Below are positions 1-14,093 of a stretch of 64,000 nucleotides of DNA, one piece after another (within the stretch, counting starts at the first letter, position 1; each line of letters starts with the position of its first letter). The notes beneath the pieces were generated by a model. It was not told the DNA's origin. It searched no databases and saw only the letters and a program-made list of their open reading frames with translations. Both the position numbers and the translations under genes were made by a program. Location of the stretch: contig MCFG01000108.1 of NCBI GenBank assembly GCA_002104895.1, forward strand, positions 60,001-124,000, given 5' to 3'. Source of the stretch: Anaeromyces robustus. Taxonomy: Eukaryota > Neocallimastigomycota > Neocallimastigomycetes > Neocallimastigales > Neocallimastigaceae.

Positions 1-1238
1 AATAAACTAATATTGAAAAAAAAAGTCACTATCACTGATAAATTTATTATGATTTATGTGATTTTTATAAAATAAAACAATTTATTAATAAAAATTTATT
101 ACTTACCTTTGACTATTATCTGTTGTATCCATCATAAATATTGAATTATTTTTTGGTAATTCTAAAAAAACAAAATGATCTCCTAATCTAAATATTCCAT
201 GTTTATAAAAATTTCTATTATATAAATATATGTATATATAATAATTCAAAAATTAATTAAACTAAGATTTAACATTGATATATTTATAATTATATACAAT
301 GACAATATTAACCTTTCCAATAAATTATAAATTGCTTTTATAAATAAATGATATTCTATAAATTCATAATTTGAATCTTGAACATATAATGTATTTAATG
401 TATCAAAATTAAATTCACCATTTTCTAGTTCTAAATTATTATCGAAAATAACATCATGTTAATCATTTAGTAATTTATAATTAAATTATATTTAATGAAA
501 TAAAATATACCTATTAATTGTTCCACTTCCTTATAATCAATATCAGGTTCATTATCATATTGAAAAATCCATAATTCTTTACAAATTGACTTTGAATCAC
601 TAATTAAATTTTTTTTAACATCATTACTTTTGCTAATATCCATCAAATCATTTAATTTTAAATTATTAGATTTTGAAAATAATTTAGTTGGTTTTCCTTC
701 TTCATCATCATTATTATATTGTCCATTAATCCAAATGCATAAAACACCATTTGACACTAAATGTAAATATGACGATATTAATGGATCCTTCAATAATCCT
801 GATTCTAAAGGTAGAAATGAATTCGATATATTTCTGTCAACATCATTTTTATATATATAGTAATAACGCTTCCATTTAATTTTTGAAACACCTTTCTGTT
901 TTATTAATAATAATTATTACACATAATAATATACCATAATAATATTTTGATATTAATATAATATTTATTATCATATAAATAAATTTTAATATTTTAACTT
1001 AAAATATTTCATTTTTAATTATTAAATTATTATTTAATAATTTTTTTTATATTTTATTTATTTACTTTATTATAATTATTTTCTTTTTATTTTTTAACCT
1101 ATTTTATTCTATTCTATTATATGAATAAGAAAAAAAAAATATATGAAAGAAAGGAAACAAGAAAGAAAAAATATATATTAAACTTACCAAAGAAAATATA
1201 TTTGTTACGGAATTATCTTCTAGCATAAACGAATTCAT
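1..1238 (-). CDS. MED13: Mediator subunit 13 (MED13), N-terminal part, partial at window edge
   Basis: Scaffold subunit of the CDK8 kinase module of Mediator, acting in the nucleus. Seen: five exons on the minus strand, at 1188-1238 (ATG at 1238), 511-895, 313-430, 107-214 and 1-6 onward. Donors are GTAAGTT, GTATAT, GTTAAT and GTAAGT; acceptors are ACAG, TTAG, ATAG and TTAG; all phases close. The reading keeps the conserved MED13 N-terminal pattern: IKWKRY, then DPLISSYL, then a Trp followed by ELWIFQYDNEPD, then KAIYNLLER and FRLGDHF. From memory, animal MED13 carries the same blocks in the same order and spacing (IKWKKY, DPILSSF, ELWIFWWGEDP, KAVHNLLER). An Asn/Lys/Ser-rich insert lies between the second and third blocks. 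The gene continues beyond base 1. It is head to head with RPAP1. The family call is firm; the smallest exon, at the window edge, is the least certain. Confidence 0.88.
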
Positions 1239-2241
1239 TTTTAATATAATATACTAATAAGTTGCCAATAAATTTCTATTTCTTATATCATAATAGTTTT
1301 TTAAGAAAAAAATTATTATTAAAAATTTTGATAATGGATTACAATAAAATGATGTATATCTGATATTTATTCAATTCTTGTTGGCATATCTTATTGTTAT
1401 ATATGTTTTTTAATAAACCGTGATGATTGATATTACTTATATATATTTGACGTTATAAAAAAATAATTAAATTTATTTTATATATAACATATAAAAGTTT
1501 ACAATAAAATAATGTTTTATATTTCAATAACCATATATTACTTTAATTATACAAAGATTACTTCCTTGATTTATGATAAATAAATTATTGATTTAGTTGT
1601 GAATAAAAAAATATTAATATTTATAAAATTCAATAATTAATTTTTTAATATATTTAATTATTATTAAAAAAAAAACGCTCTAAATAAAATATTTTTGTTA
1701 TCTTAGTTTTTGCTTTCTTTTTTTTTTTTTTTTTTTTTTGTTTTTTTTATCTTTTTTTTTTATCTTTTTTTTTTTTTTTTTGGTATAAAATGATATTAAA
1801 TAAGTATAAAAATTAATTTTTACTATTAAATCTTTATTAAAAAAAAAAATATATTATATAATATAAATAAAACTAATAATTTAATTATTAGGAAAAAAAT
1901 CAATAAATAATAAATAAAATTAAAAGAATAAATTAACAAATAAAATTTAAATAAAATAATTAATATTTAAGTCAATTTTTATATATATATAAATATAACA
2001 AAAAAGAACAATATATATATTACTTCTTAAAAAAAAAAAAAAAAAGATCATATTAAGAATATTTGAAATCCCTTTAAAAAAAAATATTTATAAATTTTTT
2101 TTTTTTTTTTGAAATTTAAATATTAAAATAAATTTAATAATATATAAATAAATATGAATTAAATATTTATTATATTTAACAAATTTTTAAATTAATTATT
2201 TTCTTATATATATATTAAATAACTATCTACATAATTAAAAA
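1239..2241. promoter_or_regulatory. Shared upstream region between divergent MED13 and RPAP1
   Basis: About 1 kb separates the two start codons and holds no open frame of note. It contains several long T tracts (near 1719-1740 and 1755-1781) and A tracts (near 2029-2045). It must carry both core promoters, but no specific factor site can be claimed from sequence alone. Confidence 0.5.
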
Positions 2242-3037
2242 ATGGAGAATATAAGAAGAAATTTAAGAAATGAGGATGAAGATGATCTTATGCGAATGTT
2301 TGAAGAATTTAAAAAAAGTGGAAGTAAACCAAGTGCAAATGTAAGAAGAGTTGGAAAACCAGTAAAAGTATCAGCAGTAGCAACAACAAATTCTTCAATC
2401 CCAGAAACAAAAATTGCAACTGAAACTCCAGTTAATAAAGAGCCTAAAGCCAATGCCACATCACCAGCTCAAAAGAAAGATATAGTAGATTTAGGTTTAA
2501 ATAAAATATCTAGTTCGAAAAATGAAGTAAAAACAAAACCTAAAAAAAAATCATTGTTTGCAATGAGACAAGCAAGTGGAAACAAATTAAAAGATGTTAA
2601 TCCATTTACACCAATAATTCCAAAAGGTAATACTATTTTATCAAAAGATGTTGTAGAGAATGAAAATATAAGTACCTCAAAATTTTCAAAGAAAAAGTAT
2701 TATGATAATGGTTTTCCTGAAGTTACATTTGATTATCCTGAAATGAAAAATAAATTAGAAATTATTGAAAAAGAAGATAATAATAAAGCTAATAAATGTT
2801 CATGTGGTTTAGATAATTGCAAATGTAATACTAATAACAATTATTTATTAGCTAGCGATAAAATAATCAGTAATGTTGATAAAGAAGCTATTCACAAAGA
2901 AAATATGAGTATTATAGGAAATATGTCTAAAAACGAGATTCTTGAAATGCAAAAAGAACTCCAAAGTAAAATTAATCCAGAAACTTTAAAATGGTTAAAA
3001 GAAAGAAGAAAAAAGAAAGAATCAATTAATAATAATG

Positions 3038-3131
<94 letters not shown>

Positions 3132-6100
3132 ATCAACCTCAATGACAAATCCAATCACAAATAATACTGATATTTCGAAAACTAAAAAACTATTAAAAGA
3201 TTTATTAAAAACAACAAAATTATCTTCTTCCTCTTCTTTGACTCCAAAAAAAAATTTACTCAACAATGAAAAAAAAGCTATGTCATATGAAGATCTTGAT
3301 GCTGATAAAAAAGCATTCATTGAAAATAATCAATTTAATACAAGTTCTCTCGAAGATGTTAATGATATGGATATGCTTAAATTAGCAGAAAGGGAAGCAA
3401 CAAGTAAAGAAGAATTAGAAAAAATAGAATGGATGAAACCTATAAATAATGATGAACAAGAAAATCAAAATAATAATGAAACACTTTCAATTTCAAGATT
3501 ACGTTTTGATTTCAAAGGAAATATTATTGATAAAAATTCAGATATATCAATGAGTAAAGGTTTACATCATCATGGTGATGATCCAACACATGCTGGATAT
3601 ACATTAGATGAATTTTTATATTTAACTCGTAGTACTGTCTTTTCACAGAAGTCATTATGCATACAAGCACTGTCATCTTGCATTAAAAATGCATATACAG
3701 GAAAATATAGTGTTCAAATTTCAAAAGATATTATCGATTATTTAATGGAAAAAAAAAGTATAATTAATATTCGTATGGCTTTGGATGATGCTAATGAGAC
3801 TGTTATCGTATCTGCTTTAGAAGCTTTAGCTACATTTTTAGGAAAAACAAAAAGTTTTGATATAGATTCTGATATTTTAAATATAAAGAACAAAAATGTT
3901 TGTCAGCCATTGGAAAAAATGGCAAGGTGTAATAATTTTAATGTATTTTGTTTAAATCCAAGAAATATTAATAACTATTCCATTAAAATATCAGGTTCAA
4001 CTGTAAAAAAAAATCTTCAAGAAGTATTACTTGATAGTGCCCCTAAAGAAAATGAAAATTCTATCGAATATCACGCAGATATTGTAAGTAAAGATATTGT
4101 AAAAGGTCTATTAAAAATGAGTCTTTTACAAAGATTTAACTATTTATTAAAATATTATCCACTTCCACCATCTGCACTTGATGATGTAATATGGATATTA
4201 AGTACCATTGCATTACATTCTGAAAAAGCAGCAAATGATATATTAAATAATAAAAATATTATTTATCAAATAATAGATGAATGTTTATCGATAAATTGGC
4301 CATTAACTCTAGATATTGAAAGCCAAACAAACTATCCAATTATAAGTGCTTTAAATTTAATCAAAATTCTCTGTCTATCATCAAAAGATAATTCTCAATA
4401 TTTAATTGATTCTGGAATTTTAACTATTTTAATTCGTTTTATTCTAATTGAACCAAGTGAAATTGAAAAGGATATATATCCATTAGCGTGTACTATTCAA
4501 GAATATGTTTTACATATATTTAAAATAATTATTGATTATGGATTGTATTCTTCCGTTTTTTCAGATATAAGAGAAGCAATTCTTAAATATTTTGGAAGTA
4601 TAGGAACAAAATTCATTTCATCCGGATTATTAATAAATGGTATTGAAGAAGATATTTGGAGAATGAATGCACATTTCCAATTTTTATCATCCTTATTTAA
4701 TTGTTTAATGTGTAATGAATTTTCAAATGAAGAATATTTAAATTATGCACCCGAAACTTTAATTCAACCATTCTTGAAAAATATTATTGAATTTCTATTA
4801 GATTTAAATACAAGAACATTTGAACCTTCTTATAATGATACTAATAAATTTTTAAGTATTCAAGTACTAATATCAAATGGATTAAATATGATAAATAATT
4901 ATATAAAATATATGGTAAAACAACAATTTGGTAATATTAATAAAAATAACCCAAAAGAAGTTATTAATAAAGATCAACTGAATGAAATATTGAAATTATC
5001 AAATATTGAAATAGATAAATTTATTAATAATATTACTAATGATTTCTCAATATCATTATGTTCAAGACTAAAAATATTTAGGTTAATATGGAATAAAAAT
5101 AAATTAAAAATATTAAAATCATTTGAAATAAAAAATGAAAAAAGAGAGCAAGCACAATTACAACCAAATATAACAGAGTTCTTTGAATTTTCTTATCTTC
5201 CAGGTTGGTATCATCCAGCACAAATTGAATATATTAATTCATTTAATAATATATCAATGCTCTCCTATATATTACAAAAAAGAATTGAAAGTCAAATATT
5301 ACTTGGATTAAATAATGAAGCTTATGACGATGATGTCATGATGATTATTAAGCAATACTTGTTGATTTTAGTTCACCCAGAATATACTTCACTATCTTGG
5401 ACATCAATATTCATTGATAATTTAGTTCAATCATTAACATCATGGGTAATTTATGCCGAGTTAAATTGGGAAAAAGAAATGAATAAGTTAACAGATTTAA
5501 AAATAAATGAATATTTCCAATTATGGTACTTAGCCCTTCTATATATATTACCAAAGCTTATCATACATAATGAGGCTAAAGTAAAATACATAATTAATTG
5601 TTTATTTGCAAAAGATAACTTAAAGTTTTTATATAAAGTTGAATTTAATAATATTTTCCTTAATGATGATAAAAATTTAAATGATATTATTTTACAAGAA
5701 AGAAGAAAACGCTTTTTAAATACTTTTGATAATAATTATCAATCATTGGTAGATTATTCTGATACCATAAAAGATTACCTTAAAAAAATGATTTATGATA
5801 ACGAAAATGAGGATAATAACCATGGTCTCTCATCATACTTTATTAGATATAAAACCATATCAAAAAATAAAAAACAAGAAAAATGTCTTCCATTACCAAT
5901 TAATTGGGTATTCAAATTAATTGATGAAACATTAAAAACATATAATACACCAAAGGAGTTAATAACAAATATTAAAAGTATTTTATTTTATATTTTTATG
6001 GTTCTAAAGAATATAAATATTCAACAAGTATTATTAAATTCCCCCGTTTGTTTAAAGCATAATCTTAAAGATCAAGTTATAAGTTCATTTGGAATGACCA

Positions 6101-7311
6101 ATGATTGGATAATGTTAGAATTAATGAAAATTTATTTAATATCTTGCGAAGGTAGCGGTAATACTATTGAACAAAATGAAACATATGAAATATTTAATGA
6201 TATTAATATTAGTAGATTATTAATAGAACTCTATAGGATAATATTAAAATATGATCGTTATAGAAATAATTATATGATGAAAAGTAAAATTGTTAAATCA
6301 TTATTAACAAGATTGGACAGAAACAATATAATTCAAAGTGCCTATTGTCCATTTAATAATCAGTCTTCTGTATCTTTATATAAAAATTTGATCGAACAAT
6401 TTAAATCATCTTCATATGGTGATAATGTATTTATATGTTATATTGTTTATCCAATTCAAGGTCGTTATCTTAATGAATTTAAAGAACTCTTCTGGAATGA
6501 AGTACAAGATGACTTTAGTAGATTATTCCCATCGGATATTGCATTATTAAAAAGTGATAATGTTGATGAAAATATTAAAAAAGAAATGAAAGAAATCAAA
6601 GATACTATTGACGATCTTATTGTACCACAAAAGGAACATATAGAATTATTCAGAAGTACATTTATTAATTGGATAAAACCATATGAAACAAGCTTAAATA
6701 TTCTACAGTGTATGTTCAAATGTATACTATCAGTAATTAATTATGAATTATCAAATAAAGGTGAAGCTAATGAAATATTAGAAACTATTTCAGTAGTAAA
6801 AGATATTTTATTAGAAAATAAAATTGGTAATAATTTTTCGCTTTTAAATCGGTATATATCAAAGAAAAACTGGGTTTTCTGGATTTCTGTTGGTCACATA
6901 TCACAATTTATTTATTCTAAATTCAATAAAAGTAAAGCATCAAAGTCAATAAGGTCAAGTATACCATATACTACCATTACACCAATATTCAATAATACTA
7001 AAGAAACTTTTTCAGCAAGTATTGTTGACGACATTAAAAAAATTGACCAATTTACCACCGAGGAATTAAAGAAACTCTATAATAATATTAATCAAATGGA
7101 TAAAGATTTTTTAAAATGTTTATTTTTATCAATAAAATGTGTTAACCCCGATGATGAAAGCGAAGAAATTAAAAATAAAAAATTAATTAGCGAAACTTTA
7201 AAATTTAATATAACAAACGGAGGATTATTTATATCACTATTGAAAGATGTTGAGAGCTTAAATTATTTAAAGAAAACACAAATATACGACTTTTTATATG
7301 ATAATCTATGA
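2242..7311 (+). CDS. RPAP1: RNA polymerase II-associated protein 1 (RPAP1)
   Basis: Large factor associated with assembly and nuclear import of RNA polymerase II (yeast Rba50 is the short relative). Seen: one uninterrupted frame of 1689 residues. The RPAP1 N-terminal domain lies near residues 218-258, with an EI-L--M--EL-S-INPETL-WLK-RR pattern. The RPAP1 C-terminal core lies near 414-478, with LRFDFKGNI followed by GLHHHGDDPTHAGYTLDEF and then the RSTVFSQ helix. A long helical, Leu/Ile/Asn-rich C-terminal region follows, as in full-length animal and plant RPAP1 rather than short yeast Rba50. Odd points: a poly-Asn run at about 271-296 encoded by AAT repeats, and a Cys cluster (CSCGLDNCKC) near residue 187 that could bind metal. 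The ATG follows an A-rich leader and is the first in frame. No intron is needed. Confidence 0.93.
3052..3129 (+). repeat. AAT trinucleotide array inside RPAP1 (poly-Asn)
   Basis: A run of AAT codons, mixed with GAT at its 5' end, encodes Asp-Asn then poly-Asn between the two conserved RPAP1 domains. It is in frame and probably length-variable. Confidence 0.95.
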
Positions 7312-7559
7312 TTTGTTGGTTTATCAATTTATCATTGTTTAATTTTTGGGAATTAAAAAAAATTATTTTAAATCAAATTATTATTATATAGTTAGTAAGA
7401 GTTATATTTATTCAAAATATTTTTTTTTTATTTATTTTTCTATAAAAAAATTTAATTATATAATTACAATTTTATATTTTATCATAGTTTTTTTTTTAAC
7501 AAATATGTAATTTATATACAAAAAATAATATATTTTTGAATTATTTATTAGATAATCAT

Positions 7560-7596
<37 letters not shown>

Positions 7597-8030
7597 AAAT
7601 AATAAACAAGTTTTAAATAAAAAAATTTTTTTTTGTAGTTAGAAATTATATTAATATAATTTGAATATATTCTAATATACTATTATAATATATTACAGAC
7701 AGAGTAGATTAAAATATTTTGATTGGAAGAAAGAAATAATTAAATAAGGAAAACTTTCTCTTTTATTAGAGTTTTGCACTTTTTTATTTAAAAAAATACA
7801 TCATATAAAATATAATTATAATTAAAAATTATAATTAATTATTTTATAATAATAAAATCATTAATAAAAAATAGTATTAATGATTATATGAAGTATTTTA
7901 AATAGTTATAAACTATTAAAAATATTATGTTTATAGTTTATATAAGAAAATAATATATATAATTTTTTTTACAATAAAATTCTTGATTTTTTTTTTTTTA
8001 ACATTCGTATATTAAAATTGAATAATTAAA
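7312..8030. other. Intergenic region RPAP1 to eIF5B
   Basis: It holds the RPAP1 3' end and the eIF5B upstream region in tandem. An AAAT tetranucleotide run lies at about 7561-7602 and a T tract at 7988-7999, just before the eIF5B start codon. No other gene is visible. Confidence 0.6.
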
Positions 8031-11000
8031 ATGGCTAAAAAAAAGGGAAATAAGAAGACTCAAAATCAAATTAAGGCTAAATTACAAGCCCAGAAAAAGT
8101 ATATTTCAATATTAACATGATTTCAAATAATTTCTTATTAGTATTAATAATTTACAATTGATTACATTGGTTATTAAATTAATTATAAATCAAATAAATA
8201 ATGAAAAAAAAAAATAATAATAAATAAATAAATAAATAAATAAATTTACACTTACATAATTTAACATTATAGTTTATTCAATTCAGTGTTATTCTAAATA
8301 ATAAATAAAAATCATTTATAAATGTTTAATAGATTATAATTAATAAATAATAAATTAATTGGATTATTTAAAGCTCTATATATATATTCTTCAATAAAAA
8401 ATGATATATAAAATATAAAATATATATTAAATATTAAATAATAATTTAATTTTTATATTTGTAATATAAATTATAATTAAAAGGGAAATTGAAGAACAAG
8501 AAGAAATTAATATTGAAAAACTTGCTATTGAAGATAATGAACCAGAAAATGAAGTTAAATTCAATCAAGATGAAGATGGTAATGATTTAGGTGGTTTAAT
8601 GTCTATGGTTGCTAGAGCAAATAAAAACAGTAAAAAGAAGAAGAAGAAGAAGAATGATGATGTTGAAGATGCAGCCGAAATTTTAGCTAAACTTGACGCT
8701 CAAGAAAGTGAAGATGAATTTGTTATTCCTGGTATTGAAAACCTTAAAGGTGTTATGGATGACGAACCAGAACCACCAAAACCAACTAAACTCAAATCAA
8801 AGAAAGAAAAAGAAAGAGAACGTAAAGAACGTCAAAAACAAGCTAAAAAAGAAAAGGCTAAAAAAGAAAAGGCTGCTGCTTCAAAGAATGCTTCCAACAC
8901 TACTACTCCAGAATCTTCAACCCCAGCTTCCCCAGCTTCCCCAGCTACCCCAGCTTCCCCAGCTACCCCAGCTAAGGGTAAGAGAAAGGGTCCACCAGTT
9001 GCTGCTTTAAAAGCTATGATTGAAAAGCAAAGAGCTATGGAAGAAGAAAGAAAAAGATTAGAAGAAGAAGAAAGAAAGAGAATTGAAGAAGAGGAACGTC
9101 TTATTGCTGAAGAAGAAAGAAAGAAGGAAGAAGCTAGACAACAAAAGAAAGAAAAAGAAAGAGTAAATATTATTTTATTTTAATTAATAAATTCTTATTC
9201 TATATTCTTGTTAAAATTATATACATATAAATATATATTTAAATCATATTTATATAAATTATAATAACAATTATTTAAATATATAAAATTTACCAATTAT
9301 TAAAATAATTTTATTTTTAATGAAATATTAATTCTAATATACATTATAAACACTATATATATATTATTTATTTTTATTATTATTATTTTTTATCATTGTT
9401 TTTTTTTAATATTAATCAAAAATAGTTAAAGAAGGAAAAATTAAAAAAAGAAGGTAAATATTTAACGAAATCTCAAAGAGAAGCTCAACAAAGAAACAAA
9501 TTGAAACTTCAACAAATGTTAGAACAAGGTGTTACAATTGCAGCATTTGAAAAGAAAGATGGAGAAAAGAAAAAGAAGGTTGTTTATGGAAAGAGAAAGA
9601 AGAACAACAAAAAGAACCAAAATACCCCATCACAACCAGAATCTACTGAAAATTCCTCAAAAGAAGAATCAGTTAAAGAAGAAGAATCAAAAGATGATGT
9701 TAAGGACAGTTGGGAAGATTTCTTAGAAGAAGATGCTGAAGTAATTCCAGTTCCAAAACCACCAAAGAAGGAAGTTAAAGATAGTTGGGAAGATGAAGAT
9801 GAAGAAGATGAGGAAGAAGAAAAAGAAGAAGAAAAGAAAGAAGAAAAAGAAGTTAAAGATAGTTGGGATGATGAAGATGAAGATGAAGATGATAATGAAG
9901 AAGAAGAAGAAGAAAAAAAGAAAGAAGGTATATAAAATAATAATAATAATAAATAAATTAATAATAAAATATTATTTTACAATTTATTATCATTTTTTTT
10001 TTATTTTTTTATATTTATTTTATTTTATTTTATTTTATTTTATTTTATTTTATTTTATTTTATTTTATTTTATTTTATTTTATTTTATTTTATTTTATTT
10101 TATTTTATTTTATTTTATTATGAGTAATTGAAAATTATAAAGTATAGTATAATAAATTTAAATCAGCAAAATACATTTTAACAGTTTAAAATATTATTTA
10201 ATATAAATTTTTATATTTAAAAATAAAAGAAGCTCCAAAGAAAGCTAAAGAAACTAAGTCTTCCAAGAAAAAAGATGATGATGATGAAGATGACGAAGAA
10301 GATGAAGATGCTAAGCAAAAGAGAAAGGAAGAATCTGCTCAACGCAGAAAGGTAATGAATAATAAAATGTTATAATTTTTCTAAATAATACATTAAATAT
10401 AAAAATTAATATAAAATTTAATAATAATAATAATAATATATAATTTTTCAATATTTTAATAAAAACTATGCTAATGTATTTATATTTATACATAACAAAA
10501 ATAAAAGAAACGTATGGAAGAAGCATTACAAAACAGATCCGCTAGTGATTTACGTTCACCAATTTGTGTCGTACTTGGTCACGTAGATACTGGTAAGACT
10601 AAATTATTAGATAAAATTCGTCAAACAAGTGTACAAGAAGGTGAAGCTGGTGGTATTACACAACAAATTGGTGCTACTTACTTCCCAATGGAATCTATTA
10701 AGATCAAGACTGCTAAATTAAATAGTGATGGATTCGAATACAAGATTCCAGGTTTATTAGTTATTGATACCCCAGGTCACGAATCTTTCACTAATTTACG
10801 TTCTCGTGGTTCTTCATTATGTAATATTGCCGTATTAGTTGTCGATATTATGCACGGTTTAGAACCACAAACTATTGAATCTATCGGATTATTACGTCAA
10901 AGAAAAACACCATTTGTTGTTGCCTTAAATAAAATTGATCGTATTTACGGATGGAAAGCTATTCCAGATGCACCAATTCAAGAAACCCTTGCTCAACAAC

Positions 11001-12334
11001 CAAAGCATGTTATTCAAGAATTTGAAGAACGTGTTCAACATACTATTACTGCCTTTGCTGAACAAGGTTTAAATGCTGTACTTTCTTACAATAATAAAAA
11101 CTTCTCTAAATATGTTGCTCTTTGTCCAACTTCTGCTCATACTGGTGAAGGTATTCCAGATCTTTTACGTCTTTTAGTCAAATTAACTCAAGAAAGAATG
11201 GCCAATGATTTAATGTATCTTTCCGAATTAGAATGTACTGTTCTTGAAGTTAAAGTTATTGAAGGTCTTGGTACAACTATTGATGTTATTTTATCTAATG
11301 GTAAATTACATGAAGGAGATAGAATTGTATTGTGTGGTTTGAATGGACCAATTGCTACCAATATTCGTGCTTTATTAACCCCACAACCAATGAGAGAATT
11401 ACGTGTTAAATCTGCCTATGTTCATCATAAGGAAGTTAAGGCAGCTCTTGGTGTTAAGATTTGTGCACCAGATCTTGAAAAAGCTATTGCCGGTTCTCGA
11501 TTATTAGTAGTACAAGATGGTGATGATGAAGATGATTTATTAGATGAAGTTATGTCTGATCTTAAGAATCTTCAATCTGCTATTGATAAGAGTGGTAAGG
11601 GTGTATGTGTCCAAGCTTCTACTTTAGGTTCACTTGAAGCTTTATTAGAATTCTTACGTGAATCTAAAATTCCAGTTTCTGGTATTAATATTGGTCCAGT
11701 CCATAAAAAGGATATTATTAGAGCTAGTATTATGCTTGAATCTCAACCAGAATACGCTCAAATTTTAGCTTTCGATGTTAAAGTAGATAAAGATGCTCAA
11801 GATCTTGCTGATGAAATGGGAGTTAAAATTTTCACAGCCGATATTATTTATCACTTATTTGATCAATTTACTAAATATATGGAAGAAATTACTGAAACTC
11901 GTCGTCGTGATCAAGCACCAAGTGCTGTCTTCCCATGTATACTTAAGATTGTACCAGGATGTATTTTCAATAAACGTAATCCAATTGTTATTGGTGTTGA
12001 TGTTGTTGAAGGTCAATTAAGAATTGGTACACCATTATGTGTTGTTAATGCTGAAAATCAAATTGTACCTATTGGTAAAGTTATTGGTATTGAATTAAAT
12101 CATAAAGCTAAAGAAGTAGTACGTAAAGGAGATCCAGCTGTTGCTATTAAGATTGAAAGTCCAGTTTATGAAACACCAAAGATGATTGGTAGACACTTCT
12201 TTGAAAAAGATCAACTTTACAGTCGTATTACTAGAGCTTCTATTGATATCTTAAAGACTACTTTCCGTAATGATTTATCTAGAGAAGAATGGGCCCTTGT
12301 TATTCAATTAAAGAAGATTTTAAAGATTGATTAA
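8031..12334 (+). CDS. EIF5B: Translation initiation factor eIF5B (universal IF2 GTPase)
   Basis: GTPase that catalyses ribosomal subunit joining in the cytoplasm. Seen: five exons, 8031-8098, 8484-9162, 9426-9927, 10230-10351 and 10508-12334. All donors are GTA-type, all acceptors end in AG, and phases close to give 1065 residues. The N-terminal third is a charged Lys/Glu-rich region with an Ala/Pro/Ser run and a conserved [14 protein letters not shown] segment in exon 3. Exon 5 carries the GTPase domain: GHVDTGKT at 481-488 (P loop), DTPGHE from 544, NKID from 598 and SAHTG from 666. Domains II to IV follow, with the family signatures GVYVQAST-like (here [19 protein letters not shown]) and NIGPVHKKD. 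The length suits yeast and animal eIF5B (about 1000-1220). The short first exon ([13 protein letters not shown]) is chosen because it splices in phase and starts with the Lys-rich leader usual for eIF5B. Confidence 0.95.
10013..10118 (+). repeat. (TTTTA)n array in eIF5B intron 3
   Basis: About 20 perfect copies of a pentanucleotide fill the central part of the third intron (9928-10229). The open frame through it is an artefact of the repeat. Confidence 0.95.
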
Positions 12335-12756
12335 GTTTAAAAAAAAATAAAAATTAAAAAAAAATAGAAAAAAAAAAAAAGAATAAAAAATAGAAAAGAA
12401 AAAAATATAAAAAAAAATTGAAATATTATAATTAATTATTAAAAATAAAAAAGAAAAAAAAATATTAAAACATTTAAAAATAAAAAACTTTTTTTAAAAA
12501 AAAAAAAAAAAAATATTTAACATTAATTATAAAATAATAATAATATTTTTAATTAATTAAATGAATTAAATGATTTAATTTATTTATTGATTTTATTATA
12601 TTTTTCATTTTTTTTGTTTTTATTTTTTTTTTACAGTTTTATATTTTTTATTTTTATTTTTTTTATTTTTTTTTTCATTTTTTTTATTTTTTTTTTTTAT
12701 TATTTTTATTTTTTATTATAATTTAACATAAATTATAATATGTATGAAAATATCAT

Positions 12757-12788
<32 letters not shown>

Positions 12789-13659
12789 GAAAGAAAATAT
12801 CCTTTTTTTTTTTTGTTTTTTTTTTTTTCAGTAAATATAATATTATAAAAAATAATATTAATATTATTATATATATACAAATAAAAAATTTAAAAATTTA
12901 AAATATAAAATATGTTGTATATATATAAATAGATTCATATCATATCCTTATTATTTAATATAATATTTAAAAAAAAAAAAAAAAAAAAAAAATCAATTAT
13001 TTAAAAAAAAAAAAAAATATATTCATAGTAAATATAAAACATCAATTTAATATAATATAGTAATAATACGAATTTATATAGTAAAGTAAAAAAGAGGCAA
13101 AAAAAAAAAATTAATTAATTAATAATAATAAAAGAATAATAATAATATAAATTTAAAAATTTAAAAATTTAAAAATTTAAAATAACAATTATTAATAAAA
13201 TATATACATAAAATAAAAAAAAAAAAAAAAAAAAAAGTAATAACAAAATAAAAAAAATATTTATAAAAATATATATCTATACTAATAATAATAATAAATA
13301 TATTAAATATATATTATATATTCAAGTATCTATGTTAAGTTATATATAAATTTCAAATTTTTTTAATAATCATTAATTTTTATATATTTTTATTTTTAGG
13401 ATTAAGGAATTTTTTCTTCATAAATACAATAATAAAATAATATATATATATATATATAAATTATTATTCTTTAAAAGATATAAAAAAAAAATATTTTATT
13501 TAAAATAGACAAAATATATTTTTAAACAATTTTTTTTTTTTTATTTTATATATTATTATTAGCAAAAATAAAAAAATATTTACATATAATTTATATTTTA
13601 TTTTTATTTTAAATTTATAATTCTATATAATATATAAAATATATAAATAACTAAATAAA
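12335..13659. other. A/T-tract-rich 3' flank of eIF5B
   Basis: Immediately 3' of the stop codon, the plus strand is almost pure A with scattered T and G (12340-12515), then T-rich (12597-12716). Several A or T runs longer than 15 follow. AAATTTAAA-type 10-bp repeats occur at about 13151-13182. No gene is seen. The convergent bHLH gene lies beyond the TTTA array. Confidence 0.6.

Positions 13660-14093
<434 letters not shown>

Noticed and set aside
2892-3320. Minus-strand 142-residue Leu-rich frame
   Set aside because: It is opposite the poly-Asn tract of RPAP1, and the RPAP1 frame is clearly the real one.
9793-10131. Plus-strand frame running from eIF5B exon 3 into intron 3
   Set aside because: It is an out-of-frame read of the acidic region and then of the TTTTA array. 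The spliced eIF5B frame explains the sequence.
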